From JBOGXF01 sp050694275 (GTDB lineage: Bacteria; Actinomycetota; CADDZG01; WHSQ01), in assembly GCA_050694275.1 (NCBI GenBank), contig JBOGXF010000102.1:1-37402 (forward strand): 37,402 nucleotides of DNA. Reading direction: 5' to 3'. The first letter of the stretch is position 1. Every line of letters begins with the position of its first letter. A program made the position numbers and the translations under genes. Shown here one piece after another: positions 30,359 to 37,402 of this stretch. Below the pieces are notes generated by a model that saw only the letters and a program-made list of their open reading frames with translations, ran no database searches and was not told the origin of the DNA.

Positions 30359-30625
30359 CTATGGGAGTAGCTCGATGGTGATGACGCCGACCGAGAAGTC
30401 GACCGTCACCTGACCCCTGGCATTGCGGAACTCGCCGGTTCCTCCCAGGATCGGATCGACGACGATGGGTTGGCGAAGGTTCTGAAATCCCGAGCTGAGG
30501 AACGTACCTCTCCCGAGGATGTGGTTCTCGTTCTCGCAGTAGATGACCCTGAGCTTCTGGCTGAACTCCGTGAGGGGCTTCCCGACCGACCTTCTACTTG
30601 AGGGGCTACTCTCAGGTTTCCGCGT
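30359..30625 (-). pseudogene. remnant of an allene-oxide-cyclase-like barrel protein
   Basis: No usual start codon exists, but the minus strand between a TAA at 30626-30628 and the TAG at 30359-30361 reads as real protein. It passes GKPLTEFSQKLRVIYCENENH and ILGRGTFLSSGFQN, then IVVDPILGGTGEFRNARGQV and TVDFSVGVITIELLP. The GGTGxxxxARG(Q)VTV core is the signature of allene oxide cyclase-like/dirigent-like eight-stranded barrels, common as secreted proteins in actinobacteria. About 60-80 N-terminal residues (signal peptide and first strands) are missing. The break coincides with a strong palindrome (30602-30665), so the gene was probably cut by insertion or deletion there. It is a decayed gene rather than an active one. 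Confidence 0.6.
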
Positions 30626-30665
30626 TTAGCGTCGGAATCCGACGCTAAACGCAGACACTAGCCCC
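30602..30665. repeat. large perfect palindrome, possible mini-element or terminator
   Basis: The core is GCGTTTAGCGTCGGA at 30622-30636 and its exact complement at 30638-30652, a 15-bp perfect inverted repeat with a single central base. An outer pair, GGGGCTA at 30602-30608 and TAGCCCC at 30659-30665, extends the fold. It marks the breakpoint of the adjoining allene-oxide-cyclase-like remnant. The bases AGCGTCGGAA are also present in the short hairpin at 3218. It may be a tiny mobile element, a REP-like repeat or a bidirectional terminator. Confidence 0.7.
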
Positions 30666-30687
30666 CCGCAATTCAAGCCTGGCACAC

Positions 30688-30987
30688 CTACCAGCTCTGG
30701 GCTACCAGCTCGTAAGACTCGGACCCAACGACCTTACCGTTCATTGCTTCTGCCACTTCGGTTCGCATGGGCTTTACGGCTTCGGCGCTTCCCTCCATCG
30801 AGGCCTCGTCTTGCCAGAATGCAACCGCCACCAGCTTTCCCGCCGACCTGTCGGCCAAGAAGTTTGCGGCGGTGAACCCTTTCAGATCTTTGAGGGCGGG
30901 CATGACCTTTTCGTTGATGATCTTGACTGCGTCGTCGATCTTGCCTCCCTCACCTTCGATTGTGCTGATTCGTGCCTGCATGGCCAT
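30688..30987 (-). CDS. ABM-superfamily small protein
   Basis: The product (about 97-99 residues) has a typical ferredoxin-fold ABM pattern: a strand (ARISTIEGEGGKIDDAVKIINEKVMPALKDLKGF), then LVAVAFWQDEASMEGSAEAVKPMRTEVAEAMNG, with W/F at the strand end and an MEGSAE helix, ending in a strand (ESYELVAQSW). Such domains dimerise and often oxidise or bind small molecules, but this one is unspecified. Two in-frame ATG codons lie at 30987 and 30981; GGGGAG is 3 bases from the first and 9 from the second, so ATG 30981 is a likely true start. Confidence 0.7.
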   Translation of the reverse strand: MAMQARISTIEGEGGKIDDAVKIINEKVMPALKDLKGFTAANFLADRSAGKLVAVAFWQDEASMEGSAEAVKPMRTEVAEAMNGKVVGSESYELVAQSW

Positions 30988-31078
30988 GGTCTCCCCTTTC
31001 GTCTAAGCGGCCAAGGGCCCAATCTTTTGACGAAAGAGCGCGATAGGCAAGCCCAGTTGTGGCGTTAGGGCGCCGCGC

Positions 31079-31873
31079 TCATGAGTAGCTCAACTGCTCA
31101 TCCCAGTCGCTCGGACGGCCCTCGGGGGTGAGGTCGAATAGGTTCCAGACCGGCTCGAGCGTGCCCACGTGGCGAGGATCCTGTCCAGGATCGGTTGGCG
31201 CGTAGAAGAGCTCCGAGGCCCAGAAATGGCGGATCACATCGCCATCGCGATGGAACACGTTCAGCATCGGTCTCTGGTCTCCTTCCGCCGTCTCGCCGAG
31301 GAAGTCGCGCGTGTAGCTGTTGCCGGCCGAGGACAAGAGCTGCAGTCGCCGCCAGCCACGCTCCTTGGCGAAGGTGAGGACGCGCTCAAGCGGGGCTTTC
31401 GCGACGACGGCCAGGTTGATGTGCTGGCCGACGTGCTCCGCGGCGCCGTCGAGCTGGTCGAGGAGCGCCGTGCACGACGGGCATGGGCCCTCCGTGAGGG
31501 GAAGTAGTGCCGTCTGACCGCTCTTTGGTCCGGGACGATCATCGCCGGGGTCGCGCGGGAACATAAAGCTGTAGATCACCAGTGAGTCTTTGCCCGGCGC
31601 GAACAGTTCCGACAGCTTCACGTCTGTCGGCGCGCCGCCCGGTCCCACGCCTTGGAAGACATAGTCCTCCGGGATGGGACCGCCGGGTGGCAGCTCACGC
31701 CTCGCGGCAGCCACCGCCTCCGTCGCGCGGCGCAACTCGATCTCGCGCTGGAGCAGCCGGTCGCGCGCCGCCCTGTATTCCGCTGACTCTCCGGGAAAGG
31801 AAACGCTCACGGTGCCTCCCTCGGCAAAGCGTGGAGTTCTTACATACTGACTGGCCGAAGTCCCGAGACTCAT
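31079..31873 (-). CDS. DUF899 thioredoxin-like protein
   Basis: The 264-residue protein has the DUF899 order: an N-terminal coiled helix with YRAARDRLLQREIELRRATEAVAAARRELPPGGPIPEDYVFQG, a thioredoxin-like domain with SLVIYSFMFP and a CPSC motif (GPCPSCTALLDQL), then GRTAEGDQ-like FLGETAEGDQRPMLNVFHRDGDVIRHFWASELFYAP and the ending WNLFDLTPEGRPSDW. The CPSC pair sits where thioredoxin has CxxC. The family is common in soil bacteria and lacks a defined reaction. ATG 31873 is the start; an in-frame ATG or GTG further in is possible. Confidence 0.8.
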   Translation of the reverse strand: MSLGTSASQYVRTPRFAEGGTVSVSFPGESAEYRAARDRLLQREIELRRATEAVAAARRELPPGGPIPEDYVFQGVGPGGAPTDVKLSELFAPGKDSLVIYSFMFPRDPGDDRPGPKSGQTALLPLTEGPCPSCTALLDQLDGAAEHVGQHINLAVVAKAPLERVLTFAKERGWRRLQLLSSAGNSYTRDFLGETAEGDQRPMLNVFHRDGDVIRHFWASELFYAPTDPGQDPRHVGTLEPVWNLFDLTPEGRPSDWDEQLSYS

Positions 31874-31969
31874 CGCTCCCTACGCTAAAGACCTGCTCGG
31901 AGTCCCTTTTCCGGTCGAGGGAAGCGGCGCTACGGCGCTGCGACCTCCTGTGGATGAGAATGAGCTTCC

Positions 31970-32869
31970 ATGGCTCATGTGGTCGAGATAGAGGACCTCG
32001 TCAAACGTTATGGCGCGACCGAGGCCGTCCGCGGGGTGTCTCTGATCGTCGCCGAAGGTGAGACCTACGGGTATCTGGGTCCCAACGGTTCGGGCAAGAC
32101 GACAACCATCCGTTGTCTTCTCGGACTTCTGCATCCGACGAGTGGCTCCGTGCGAGTCTTCGGACTTGATGTCGGTCGCGATCGCGGATCGATCCTCGAG
32201 CGCGTCGGTCATATCCCCGGCGAGTTTGGCCTGTGGCCACAGATGACCGGGCGCGAGTGCCTTGAATATCTCGGATCTCTGCATCCCCGCAAGCCGGTGC
32301 GCCTAAAGGAATTGTGTGAGCGCCTTGAGTTGGAAGATGCCGACCTCGACCGGCAGATGCGCTTCTACTCGCGCGGGATGCGCCAGAAGATAGCGATCGT
32401 CCAGGCGTTCCAGCACGACCCCGAACTGGTGATTCTCGACGAGCCGACCGAAGGGCTCGATCCCGTCATGAAGGAGCGGTTCATGACCCTGGTTCGCGAA
32501 CAACGAGCCCGCGGAGGAACGACTTTTCTCTCATCACACATCCTGTCCGAGGTCGAGGAATGCGCGGATCGCGTCGCCGTCCTGCGCACGGGTCGTGTCG
32601 TCAAGGAGGCACCGACCGAAGAGCTGGCCGAGAACCGGGTGCGTCATTGCACGGTGACCTTCAAGCAGCCCGTGACCGACCTCTCCGTCCTCGAGGTCGC
32701 CGGCGTAGCGCGCCTGAGGGGGGACTCTAGGGTCGTCCATTTCGACTACCAGGGAGATATGCACGCCCTGATCGATCGCCTCTCGGACCTCGGAGTCGAA
32801 GATTTCCTGGCCGAGCCCGCGAGCCTCCGGGAAGCCTTCTTTGCCGTCTATGAGGAGGAGCAAGCGTGA
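31970..32869 (+). CDS. ABC transporter ATP-binding protein
   Basis: The 299-residue ATPase has Walker A GPNGSGKTT (residues about 38-46), Q-loop region HIPGEFGLWPQMTG, signature YSRGMRQK, Walker B LVILDEPTEGLDP and H-loop LSSHILSEVEE, all intact. A C-terminal extension (from about 215, TVTFKQPVTDLSVLEVAGVARL) matches DrrA/CcmA-like subunits of ABC-2 exporters. It should drive a membrane partner, which starts with a 4-base GTGA overlap at 32866. Likely exports a drug, lipid or antibiotic-like molecule, or acts in resistance. Confidence 0.92.
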   Translation: MAHVVEIEDLVKRYGATEAVRGVSLIVAEGETYGYLGPNGSGKTTTIRCLLGLLHPTSGSVRVFGLDVGRDRGSILERVGHIPGEFGLWPQMTGRECLEYLGSLHPRKPVRLKELCERLELEDADLDRQMRFYSRGMRQKIAIVQAFQHDPELVILDEPTEGLDPVMKERFMTLVREQRARGGTTFLSSHILSEVEECADRVAVLRTGRVVKEAPTEELAENRVRHCTVTFKQPVTDLSVLEVAGVARLRGDSRVVHFDYQGDMHALIDRLSDLGVEDFLAEPASLREAFFAVYEEEQA

Positions 32870-33666
32870 ACGTTCAGGTCTTCGCCCAGTCCCTTCGGCA
32901 CATAAGAAGGAGTCTTCTCGCCGTGGGTTTGGGTGCAGCCGCGTTCTTCTATTTGCTGCTGCTGTCTTCGTCGTCGTTTGCGACCGATGGCGAAATCACA
33001 GGTTTCCTTCGAGAGCCGCCGCGTGCCATCCAAGCATTGGTGGGTGGATCATTTGACTTCCTCAGGCCATCCGGGTGGGTGGCGACTGGCATGTCGCATC
33101 CCATAACGCTCTCGCTGTTCACCGCGTCGGCGCTGATGATTGCTTCGGGAGCGGTAGCTACCGAGGTCGAGCGAGGCACGATAGATCTCACGCTCACGAG
33201 GCCCATTTCCAGAAGTTCGTTCCTCGCGGGAAAGGCCGCCGCCTCCATAGTAGCGGTGACCTTCGTCGAGATGATGGGATTTCTCTCCGCTCTCGTGGCC
33301 CGGTTGACCATAACGGCCGTCTCGGAGATTGGCGTCGCCGAACTTGCGCGGGCCTTTTTCGGGTCGTGGTTGCTCTTCAGCGGCTTTGCCATGATGGCTG
33401 TGTTGATCAGCGTGCACGCGAGCCTGCGCGGCCGAGCGATCGGACTGTCCGTGGGAGTCGTGGTGCTGTCCTTCTTCGTGAACTTTACGGCGCTCCTCAT
33501 CGACGAGTTGCACGGTCTCCGGTTTCTTTCGCCATTCCATTACTTCCGCGCGAGTGAGGTGATGGATGGTCGCGCGCTTTCGGACCTGTGGGCCTTGGTG
33601 GGGATCGGTGCTCTGGCCGCTGCGATCGCGTTCTTCACCTTCGCCAACCGCGACATAAGGCGGTGA
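32866..33666 (+). CDS. ABC-2 type transporter permease
   Basis: The 266-residue membrane protein has about six hydrophobic segments. The ABC-2 permease core is visible: ALMIASGAVATEVERGTIDLTLTRPISRSSFLAGKAAASI (the cytoplasmic loop before the second helix pair) and LSPFHYFRASEVMDG near the end. Start GTG 32866 is inside the ATPase stop region (GTGA). It pairs with the ATPase as a two-gene exporter (DrrAB/NodIJ type). Substrate is unknown. Confidence 0.88.
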   Translation: MNVQVFAQSLRHIRRSLLAVGLGAAAFFYLLLLSSSSFATDGEITGFLREPPRAIQALVGGSFDFLRPSGWVATGMSHPITLSLFTASALMIASGAVATEVERGTIDLTLTRPISRSSFLAGKAAASIVAVTFVEMMGFLSALVARLTITAVSEIGVAELARAFFGSWLLFSGFAMMAVLISVHASLRGRAIGLSVGVVVLSFFVNFTALLIDELHGLRFLSPFHYFRASEVMDGRALSDLWALVGIGALAAAIAFFTFANRDIRR

Positions 33667-33826
33667 GCTAGCACGAGCCTCTATTCCCGGGCGCGCCCTG
33701 TGGGTCGGCCAGAACGACCTGCCTAGAATCGGTATGTCGTGGGGGAGCCCCAGGACCGCGCCGCCGAGCTCCGATATCAGTCCCGTGTCGGCGTCCCGGG
33801 CCCAGGTAGAAGAAGGAGGCACGGAC

Positions 33827-34192
33827 ATGCGAGTGATGATGATGATTAAGGGAGACAGGGAACCCGGACACCTGCCGAGCGAGGAGTTCATGGCCCAGAT
33901 GGGCAAGTACAACGAGGAGCTGTCGAAGGCCGGCGTGCTACTGGATCTCTCGGCGCTCCATTGGAGCGCCGAGGGCGTGCGGGTCAGGTTCTCCGGCGGC
34001 AAGCGCACCGTGATCGACGGCCCCTTCGGCGAGCCCAAGGAGATCGTCGCCGGCTACTGGATTCTCCAGGTGAAGTCGATGGACGAGGCCATCGAATGGG
34101 CCAAGCGGCTCCCGTTTGAGGCCGGCGGTGAGCCCGAGGCCGACGGGGAGATCGAGATCCGCCAGCTGTTCGAGCTGGAGGAGTTCAGTTAG
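33827..34192 (+). CDS. YciI-family (DGPF domain) protein
   Basis: The 121-residue product shows the YCII/DGPF pattern: RVMMMIKGDREPGHLPSEEFMAQMGKYNEELSKAGVLLDLSALHWSAEGVRVRFSGGKRTVIDGPFGEPKEIVAGYWILQVKSMDEAIEWAKRLPF. The DGPF motif and the histidine/aspartate region are shared with the actinobacterial class often found beside ECF sigma factors (PhnB/DGPF), which are small ferredoxin-like enzymes or dimerisation modules. No sigma gene of that type is adjacent. ATG 33827 follows AGAAGGAGG. An earlier start at 33734 is rejected because it adds an unconserved stretch. Confidence 0.85.
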   Translation: MRVMMMIKGDREPGHLPSEEFMAQMGKYNEELSKAGVLLDLSALHWSAEGVRVRFSGGKRTVIDGPFGEPKEIVAGYWILQVKSMDEAIEWAKRLPFEAGGEPEADGEIEIRQLFELEEFS

Positions 34193-34206
34193 AGAGCCAC
34201 AACGAG

Positions 34207-35064
34207 TTAGAGCATGGCCTCCGCCAACCGGTCGACCTGGTCGAGCTCTGAGATGGTCGGATCCAGAATCAGCTCGTCGACGCCGATGTCCTGGAAGCTC
34301 GCCGCAATCCCCTTGAGTGCTTCAGGGGTCGTAGGGGCCGACTCTGCAATCCGGTCCGCCCACTCCCCGAGGTAGGCGTAGTAGTCCTTGAGATATCTCG
34401 CGGCTCCGTCCTCTGCCCTGGGCCCCAACGCAAAGTAGCTCAGGGCCACAATGCGGGGCTCGCCCTCGCGGCCCGACTCCCCCCACGACCTCCGCACCTT
34501 CTCCGCGATGGGCGCCATCATGTCCGGACCTCCACCCCCGGCCGTGTATCCGATCCCGTACTTCACCGTTCGCTCCACCGTCTTGTCCGTTGAGCCACCA
34601 ATCAGAATCGGAACCTCGCGCCCGGGAAGCGGAACGGAGGGCTGCCCTGTGTCCGTGAGTTGCTCCCCGCGCCACACTCTCTTCATGATCTCGATCTGTC
34701 GGTCGAGGTGCCGGCCCCGCGTTCCGAAACCGTCACCCACGGCCGCAAAGTCATCTCGGCGACCTCCAGCCGCTAGACCCAGCGTCAACCGTCCCGCGGA
34801 GAGACGGTCCACAGAGGCCGCCTCTTTCGCTAGCAGCACTTCATCGCGCAGCGGCGCGATCAGGATGTTGGTCATCAACCCGATGCGCTCGGTCACGGCC
34901 GCCGCGGCGGCGAGCGAGATCAGCGACTCGTAACTCGGGTAGACGATGCGATCGATGGTCGCCAGGGAGGAGAAGCCCGCCCCCTCGGCCTGTCGGGCCC
35001 ACTTCACCAGCGTGTCTCCGTCGGTATCGGGTACCGGGTTCGGAAGACCGATGCCGATCCTCAT
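34207..35064 (-). CDS. luciferase-like (LLM class, probably F420-dependent) oxidoreductase
   Basis: The 285-residue protein begins RIGIGLPNPVPDTDGDTLVKWARQAEGAGFSSLATIDRIVYPSYE, the TIM-barrel start of luciferase-like monooxygenases. RIGLMTNILIAPLRDEVLLAKEAASVDRLSAGRLTLGLAAGGRRDDF follows, a classic LLM signature where F420 or FMN binds. VPILIGGSTDKTVERTVKYGIGYTAGGGG comes next. Actinobacterial members of this type are often F420-dependent, but FMN cannot be excluded. ATG 35064 has AAGGAG 7 bases upstream (minus strand); a longer in-frame start at 35103 lies inside the IS. The IS21 end lies only about 34 bases upstream, so the native promoter is gone or displaced and expression may come from the IS. 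Confidence 0.85.
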   Translation of the reverse strand: MRIGIGLPNPVPDTDGDTLVKWARQAEGAGFSSLATIDRIVYPSYESLISLAAAAAVTERIGLMTNILIAPLRDEVLLAKEAASVDRLSAGRLTLGLAAGGRRDDFAAVGDGFGTRGRHLDRQIEIMKRVWRGEQLTDTGQPSVPLPGREVPILIGGSTDKTVERTVKYGIGYTAGGGGPDMMAPIAEKVRRSWGESGREGEPRIVALSYFALGPRAEDGAARYLKDYYAYLGEWADRIAESAPTTPEALKGIAASFQDIGVDELILDPTISELDQVDRLAEAML

Positions 35065-35094
35065 CTCGCCACTCCTTCTCTTCGCGGCTCTGCC

Positions 35095-35169
35095 GGCGCT
35101 CATCGAAATTCACCAGTGTTGCTCACCGAAATCCACCAGTTGAGGCGGCTCAGTGACGGTGGATCAAGC
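35095..35169. repeat. IS21 left terminal repeat (istB side)
   Basis: Contains GCTCATCGAAATTCACCAG at 35098-35116, a second copy GCTCACCGAAATCCACCAG at 35121-35139, and a third weaker unit GCTCAGTGACGG at 35148-35159. The same three-unit order occurs in inverted form at the other end. The repeat runs up to the istB stop codon. Confidence 0.85.
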
Positions 35170-35961
35170 CTAACCGGGGGTCGTGTCGACCACCCCCTTC
35201 CGCACCTCCGCCAGGCGCTCGCGGTGGGCCCGCATGCGATAGCTATCGCCCTCAATCGCGAGCACGGTGGCGTGATGAAGAAGCCGGTCGAGGATCGCGA
35301 CCGCGACCACGGAGTCCTCGAAGATCTCTGACCAGGAGCTGATGTTGCGATTCGTTGTTAGGCAGATGGAGCCATGTTCGTATCGACGCGCAACGACCTG
35401 GAAGAACGCCGACGCCGCGTCGTCCGGCATTGGGAGGTATCCGAGCTCATCGACGATGAGCAGCTGCGGTCCGTTGAAGAACCGCATCGTGGTCGCCCAC
35501 CGGCCTTCGAGCGCAGCGCGTCGGCAACGCGCCGCGAGGTCTGCTGCGGTCGTGTAATAGACGCGATAGCCAGCCTCGACGGCGCGGTGTCCTAGAGCCA
35601 GAGCGATGTGGGTCTTTCCAACGCCCGGTCTGCCGATCAACAGAAGATTGGCCTTCTCCTCGACGAACCGCAGCGTGGCGAGCTCCTCGATCATCTTTCG
35701 GTCGAGCCCCGGCTGCGCATCGAAGTCGAAGTCCTCGAGACGCTTGTCGACCGGGAAGTGAGCGAAGCGAAGACGACCGGCGAGCCGGCGCACCTCGGTC
35801 GCGGCGACCTCCTCGGCGAGCAGTCGCTCCAGGAACGCGGTCGCAGAGGTGCGCTCGCGCTGCGCCTCTTCGAGGTGCGACGCGAGCACCTCCGCGGCGC
35901 GACCCAGACCGAGGTAGGACAGGTGCGTGCGCAGCTTCTGATAGATGGTGTCGTTGCTCAT
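35170..35961 (-). CDS. IS21 helper ATPase IstB
   Basis: The 263-residue protein has Walker A GRPGVGKTH, Walker B LLIVDELGYLP, and SICLTTNRNISSWSEIFEDSVVAVAILDRLLHHATVLAIEGDSYRMR, which includes the sensor and arginine-finger region of AAA+ IstB/DnaC-like proteins. It assembles on DNA as a decamer and selects or bends target DNA for IstA. Start ATG 35961 overlaps the istA stop (ATGA). Length is standard and the ORF is intact, so it looks functional. Confidence 0.95.
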   Translation of the reverse strand: MSNDTIYQKLRTHLSYLGLGRAAEVLASHLEEAQRERTSATAFLERLLAEEVAATEVRRLAGRLRFAHFPVDKRLEDFDFDAQPGLDRKMIEELATLRFVEEKANLLLIGRPGVGKTHIALALGHRAVEAGYRVYYTTAADLAARCRRAALEGRWATTMRFFNGPQLLIVDELGYLPMPDDAASAFFQVVARRYEHGSICLTTNRNISSWSEIFEDSVVAVAILDRLLHHATVLAIEGDSYRMRAHRERLAEVRKGVVDTTPG

Positions 35962-37256
35962 CGCATCCCTTTCGACAGTCGCTCGTAGGTGGACAGGTCG
36001 ATGACCTCGGCATCACTGGCCGACGGAGCTTCACCGCGCAGCGCCGCGGCCGCAGCTTTGGCTTCGTCCCCGGGCGGCCGGTTGGCCTTGTGGCGACAGG
36101 GCTTGTCGGTGGTGAAACCGGCGAGCACGAGTCTCTCCAAGGCGGCGCGATGCTGGTCGAGACGCACGGTCTCGTGACGGCCCTTGGGAGCCCGGGCATG
36201 GGTCGCAACGACCACGCCGGCCGGTGACACCACCTCTATCTCCCCTGCTCGGAGGCGGGTCCTGATCACGACGTCTGTCCCGATCAGCTCCGGGGGAACC
36301 GAATAGGAGTTGCCGTCAAAGGGCACCAGAGCCGACGGTGTGACCTTGTTGGTGACCTCGATCACCGCCGGATAGGCGGTCTGAGGAAGCGGGCCCAGGC
36401 GTTCCTCGGCGGCGAGGTCGGCGACGGTGCGATCGCCGCGCGGACGCGCGTCTGCGACCGTGGCGCAGAACGAATCGAGGCTCTCTTGCGCTTGCGCCGG
36501 AGTCGACACCTCGGCCGTGCGCCACCAACCCTGGGTGATGTACCTGTTGTTCGCTTCGACGACGCCCTTTCTCTTGGCGCGTCCCTTGGGACAGATATCG
36601 ATCCCCACTCCGTAGAACTTGGCGACATCCGCGAAGGCGGCGGTGAGGCGGTCGGTGCCGGGGACGACCACACCCGACATGCGATCGGTGCGCCACCGGC
36701 GCGCAGTCCCGCCCATGGCGCGCAGCACCTGATCGAGCGACTCGACGAGGTGCCCGGTGGTCTTTCCATCCGAGAACGAACCACGGCATTTCGACGAGTA
36801 GCTGAGCGCCCCGACGAGCACGTACGCGGGCACGCCCCACGGCGTCTCGGTCAGCTCGAGCCAGTCGAACTGCATCTCTTGCCCGGGTGGATGGTCGATC
36901 TCGATCGTGGCCACGTCCGGGCGGGCGCCGGCGCACTCCTTGCATTCCGGCCTCAGGCTGCGGGCCCGGATCTCGCGCGTCAGCGTCTGGTAGCTGGTCA
37001 CGAACCCCAGTTCTGTGAGCTCGCGGTAGAGCACAGTGGTCCACAGGTGCTTGTCGTCACCGAAGCGCGCCGTGATGTAGGGAACGAACGCGGCGAACCA
37101 GTCGTCCGGGCGCCGACGCGTCCCGGCTTCGTGTTCGCCCTTCAGGTGCCGGCGGACCGTCCCGCGATCGCGCCCGAGGTGACGGGCGATCGCGGAGATC
37201 GTCCAACCTCTCTTTCGTAGTGCTGTCGCTTCCACTTCTTCCTCCCGTGTGAGCAT
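35958..37256 (-). CDS. IS21 transposase IstA
   Basis: The 432-residue transposase has an N-terminal helix-turn-helix (KRGWTISAIARHLGRDRGTVRRHL), then a DDE integrase core. VATIEIDHPPGQEMQFDWLELTETPWGVPAYVLVGALSYSSK holds the first catalytic aspartate, RTDRMSGVVV lies at the second acidic region, and KRKGVVEANNRYI carries the catalytic glutamate. The C-terminal domain has the beta-barrel-like YSVPPELIGTDVVIRTRLRAGEIEVV. ATG 37256 is the start, since in-frame sequence before it is not protein-like. It is complete and appears active. Confidence 0.95.
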   Translation of the reverse strand: MLTREEEVEATALRKRGWTISAIARHLGRDRGTVRRHLKGEHEAGTRRRPDDWFAAFVPYITARFGDDKHLWTTVLYRELTELGFVTSYQTLTREIRARSLRPECKECAGARPDVATIEIDHPPGQEMQFDWLELTETPWGVPAYVLVGALSYSSKCRGSFSDGKTTGHLVESLDQVLRAMGGTARRWRTDRMSGVVVPGTDRLTAAFADVAKFYGVGIDICPKGRAKRKGVVEANNRYITQGWWRTAEVSTPAQAQESLDSFCATVADARPRGDRTVADLAAEERLGPLPQTAYPAVIEVTNKVTPSALVPFDGNSYSVPPELIGTDVVIRTRLRAGEIEVVSPAGVVVATHARAPKGRHETVRLDQHRAALERLVLAGFTTDKPCRHKANRPPGDEAKAAAAALRGEAPSASDAEVIDLSTYERLSKGMR

Positions 37257-37277
37257 GGGGCAGGGCTCCTTCGCGCG

Positions 37278-37402
37278 GCGGTTTGGACACCACCAGCGTC
37301 GAAGGGGCTCCACCCTTCTCGGCGGATTTCTCCGTCACCGAGCAGCTCCCGGGTGGAGGATTTCAGTGAGCAGGTCTGGGGAGGTTTAGATGAGCGTGGT
37401 CA
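37278..37402. repeat. 125-bp terminal direct repeat, identical to 1-125
   Basis: See the entry at 1-125. The repeat covers the istA leader (from 37278), the whole right IS repeat and 4-7 bases beyond it, ending in GTGGTCA, which continues at position 126 of the window into the decarboxylase coding sequence. Confidence 0.95.
37321..37398. repeat. IS21 right terminal repeat (istA side)
   Basis: Read on the minus strand from outside in: GCTCATCTAAACCTCCCCAG (37376-37395), TGCTCACTGAAATCC, then GCTCGGTGACGG. These align unit by unit with the left end over about 75 bases. The same bases occur at 44-121. Confidence 0.85.

Larger units (their letters stand above)
35098..37395 (-). mobile_element. 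complete IS21-family insertion sequence
   Basis: About 2.3 kb, with istA upstream of istB on the minus strand and a 4-base overlap. The ends are long imperfect inverted repeats (35095-35169 and 37321-37398) built of repeated GCTCAxxGAAAT-like units, typical for IS21 elements, whose ends carry multiple transposase-binding sites. Exact outer edges are uncertain by a few bases. No target site duplication is found between the two flanks as placed here. The istA-side end disrupts the decarboxylase gene at the window start. Confidence 0.9.

Noticed and set aside
1..37402. Circular plasmid or phage genome because the ends are identical
   Set aside because: There is no replication, partition, mobilisation or phage structural gene, and the genes are core chromosomal. 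The repeat lies in an IS, which can make a false circle.

Overview
This is a 37.4 kb, GC-rich window with many GTG and TTG start codons. Its gene set points to an actinomycetote chromosome: a luciferase-like (F420-type) oxidoreductase, PPOX-class flavin split-barrel proteins, an MpaB-family protein, an LVIVD-repeat protein, galU-moeA-moaC, and a SepX/GlpR-like membrane protein. I cannot place it below phylum from sequence alone; the mixture suggests an environmental, possibly deep-branching actinobacterium known from an assembled metagenome. Nearly all genes are chromosomal housekeeping or accessory genes. There is no phage, plasmid-replication, CRISPR or rRNA gene. One tRNA is present, tRNA-Ala(CGC).

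Layout. 1-1012: an insertion-sequence end joined to a group II (PLP) amino-acid decarboxylase cut off just before its catalytic lysine. 1372-5594: small ABM and VOC proteins, a lipoprotein, then a GT87-like membrane glycosyltransferase overlapping an exported LVIVD-repeat protein. 5689-9154 (minus): an ECF sigma/anti-sigma pair, and upstream of it a split-barrel/UbiA prenyltransferase fusion next to a second split-barrel protein. 9208-14259 (plus): inositol-phosphatase family, O-methyltransferase, ABC exporter, SDR and MpaB-like oxygenase. 14272-20294: a small gene with an apparent CTG start, tldD-tldE, uppP, an exported protein, mtnP and an FmdB-type zinc ribbon. 20386-25001 (plus): a membrane GAF-GGDEF diguanylate cyclase, galU, moeA, moaC. 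25064-29670: DUF4177 and DUF192 proteins, a pepA-flavin reductase operon with two small genes, a SepX/GlpR-like membrane protein, a translin-family protein and tRNA-Ala. 29712-35064: a small toxin-antitoxin-like pair, a broken allene-oxide-cyclase-like gene ending at a strong palindrome, ABM and DUF899 proteins, an ABC ATPase/permease pair, a YciI-family protein and a luciferase-like oxidoreductase. 35098-37395: a complete IS21-family element (istA, istB, about 75-bp multi-repeat ends).

The first 125 bases recur exactly as the last 125 bases and contain the istA-side end of the IS21 element. The sequence therefore closes into a 37,277-bp circle at the IS. Because the DNA on the two sides of the IS does not rebuild the broken decarboxylase, and no target duplication is visible, I read this as two collapsed IS copies flanking a chromosomal segment rather than a replicon. 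Other points worth attention are a dispersed 51-bp palindromic element in two copies (10649, 25007), the split-barrel/UbiA fusion, a bacterial translin, and a possible Glp/GlpR-type cell-division pairing (moeA plus SepX-like protein).
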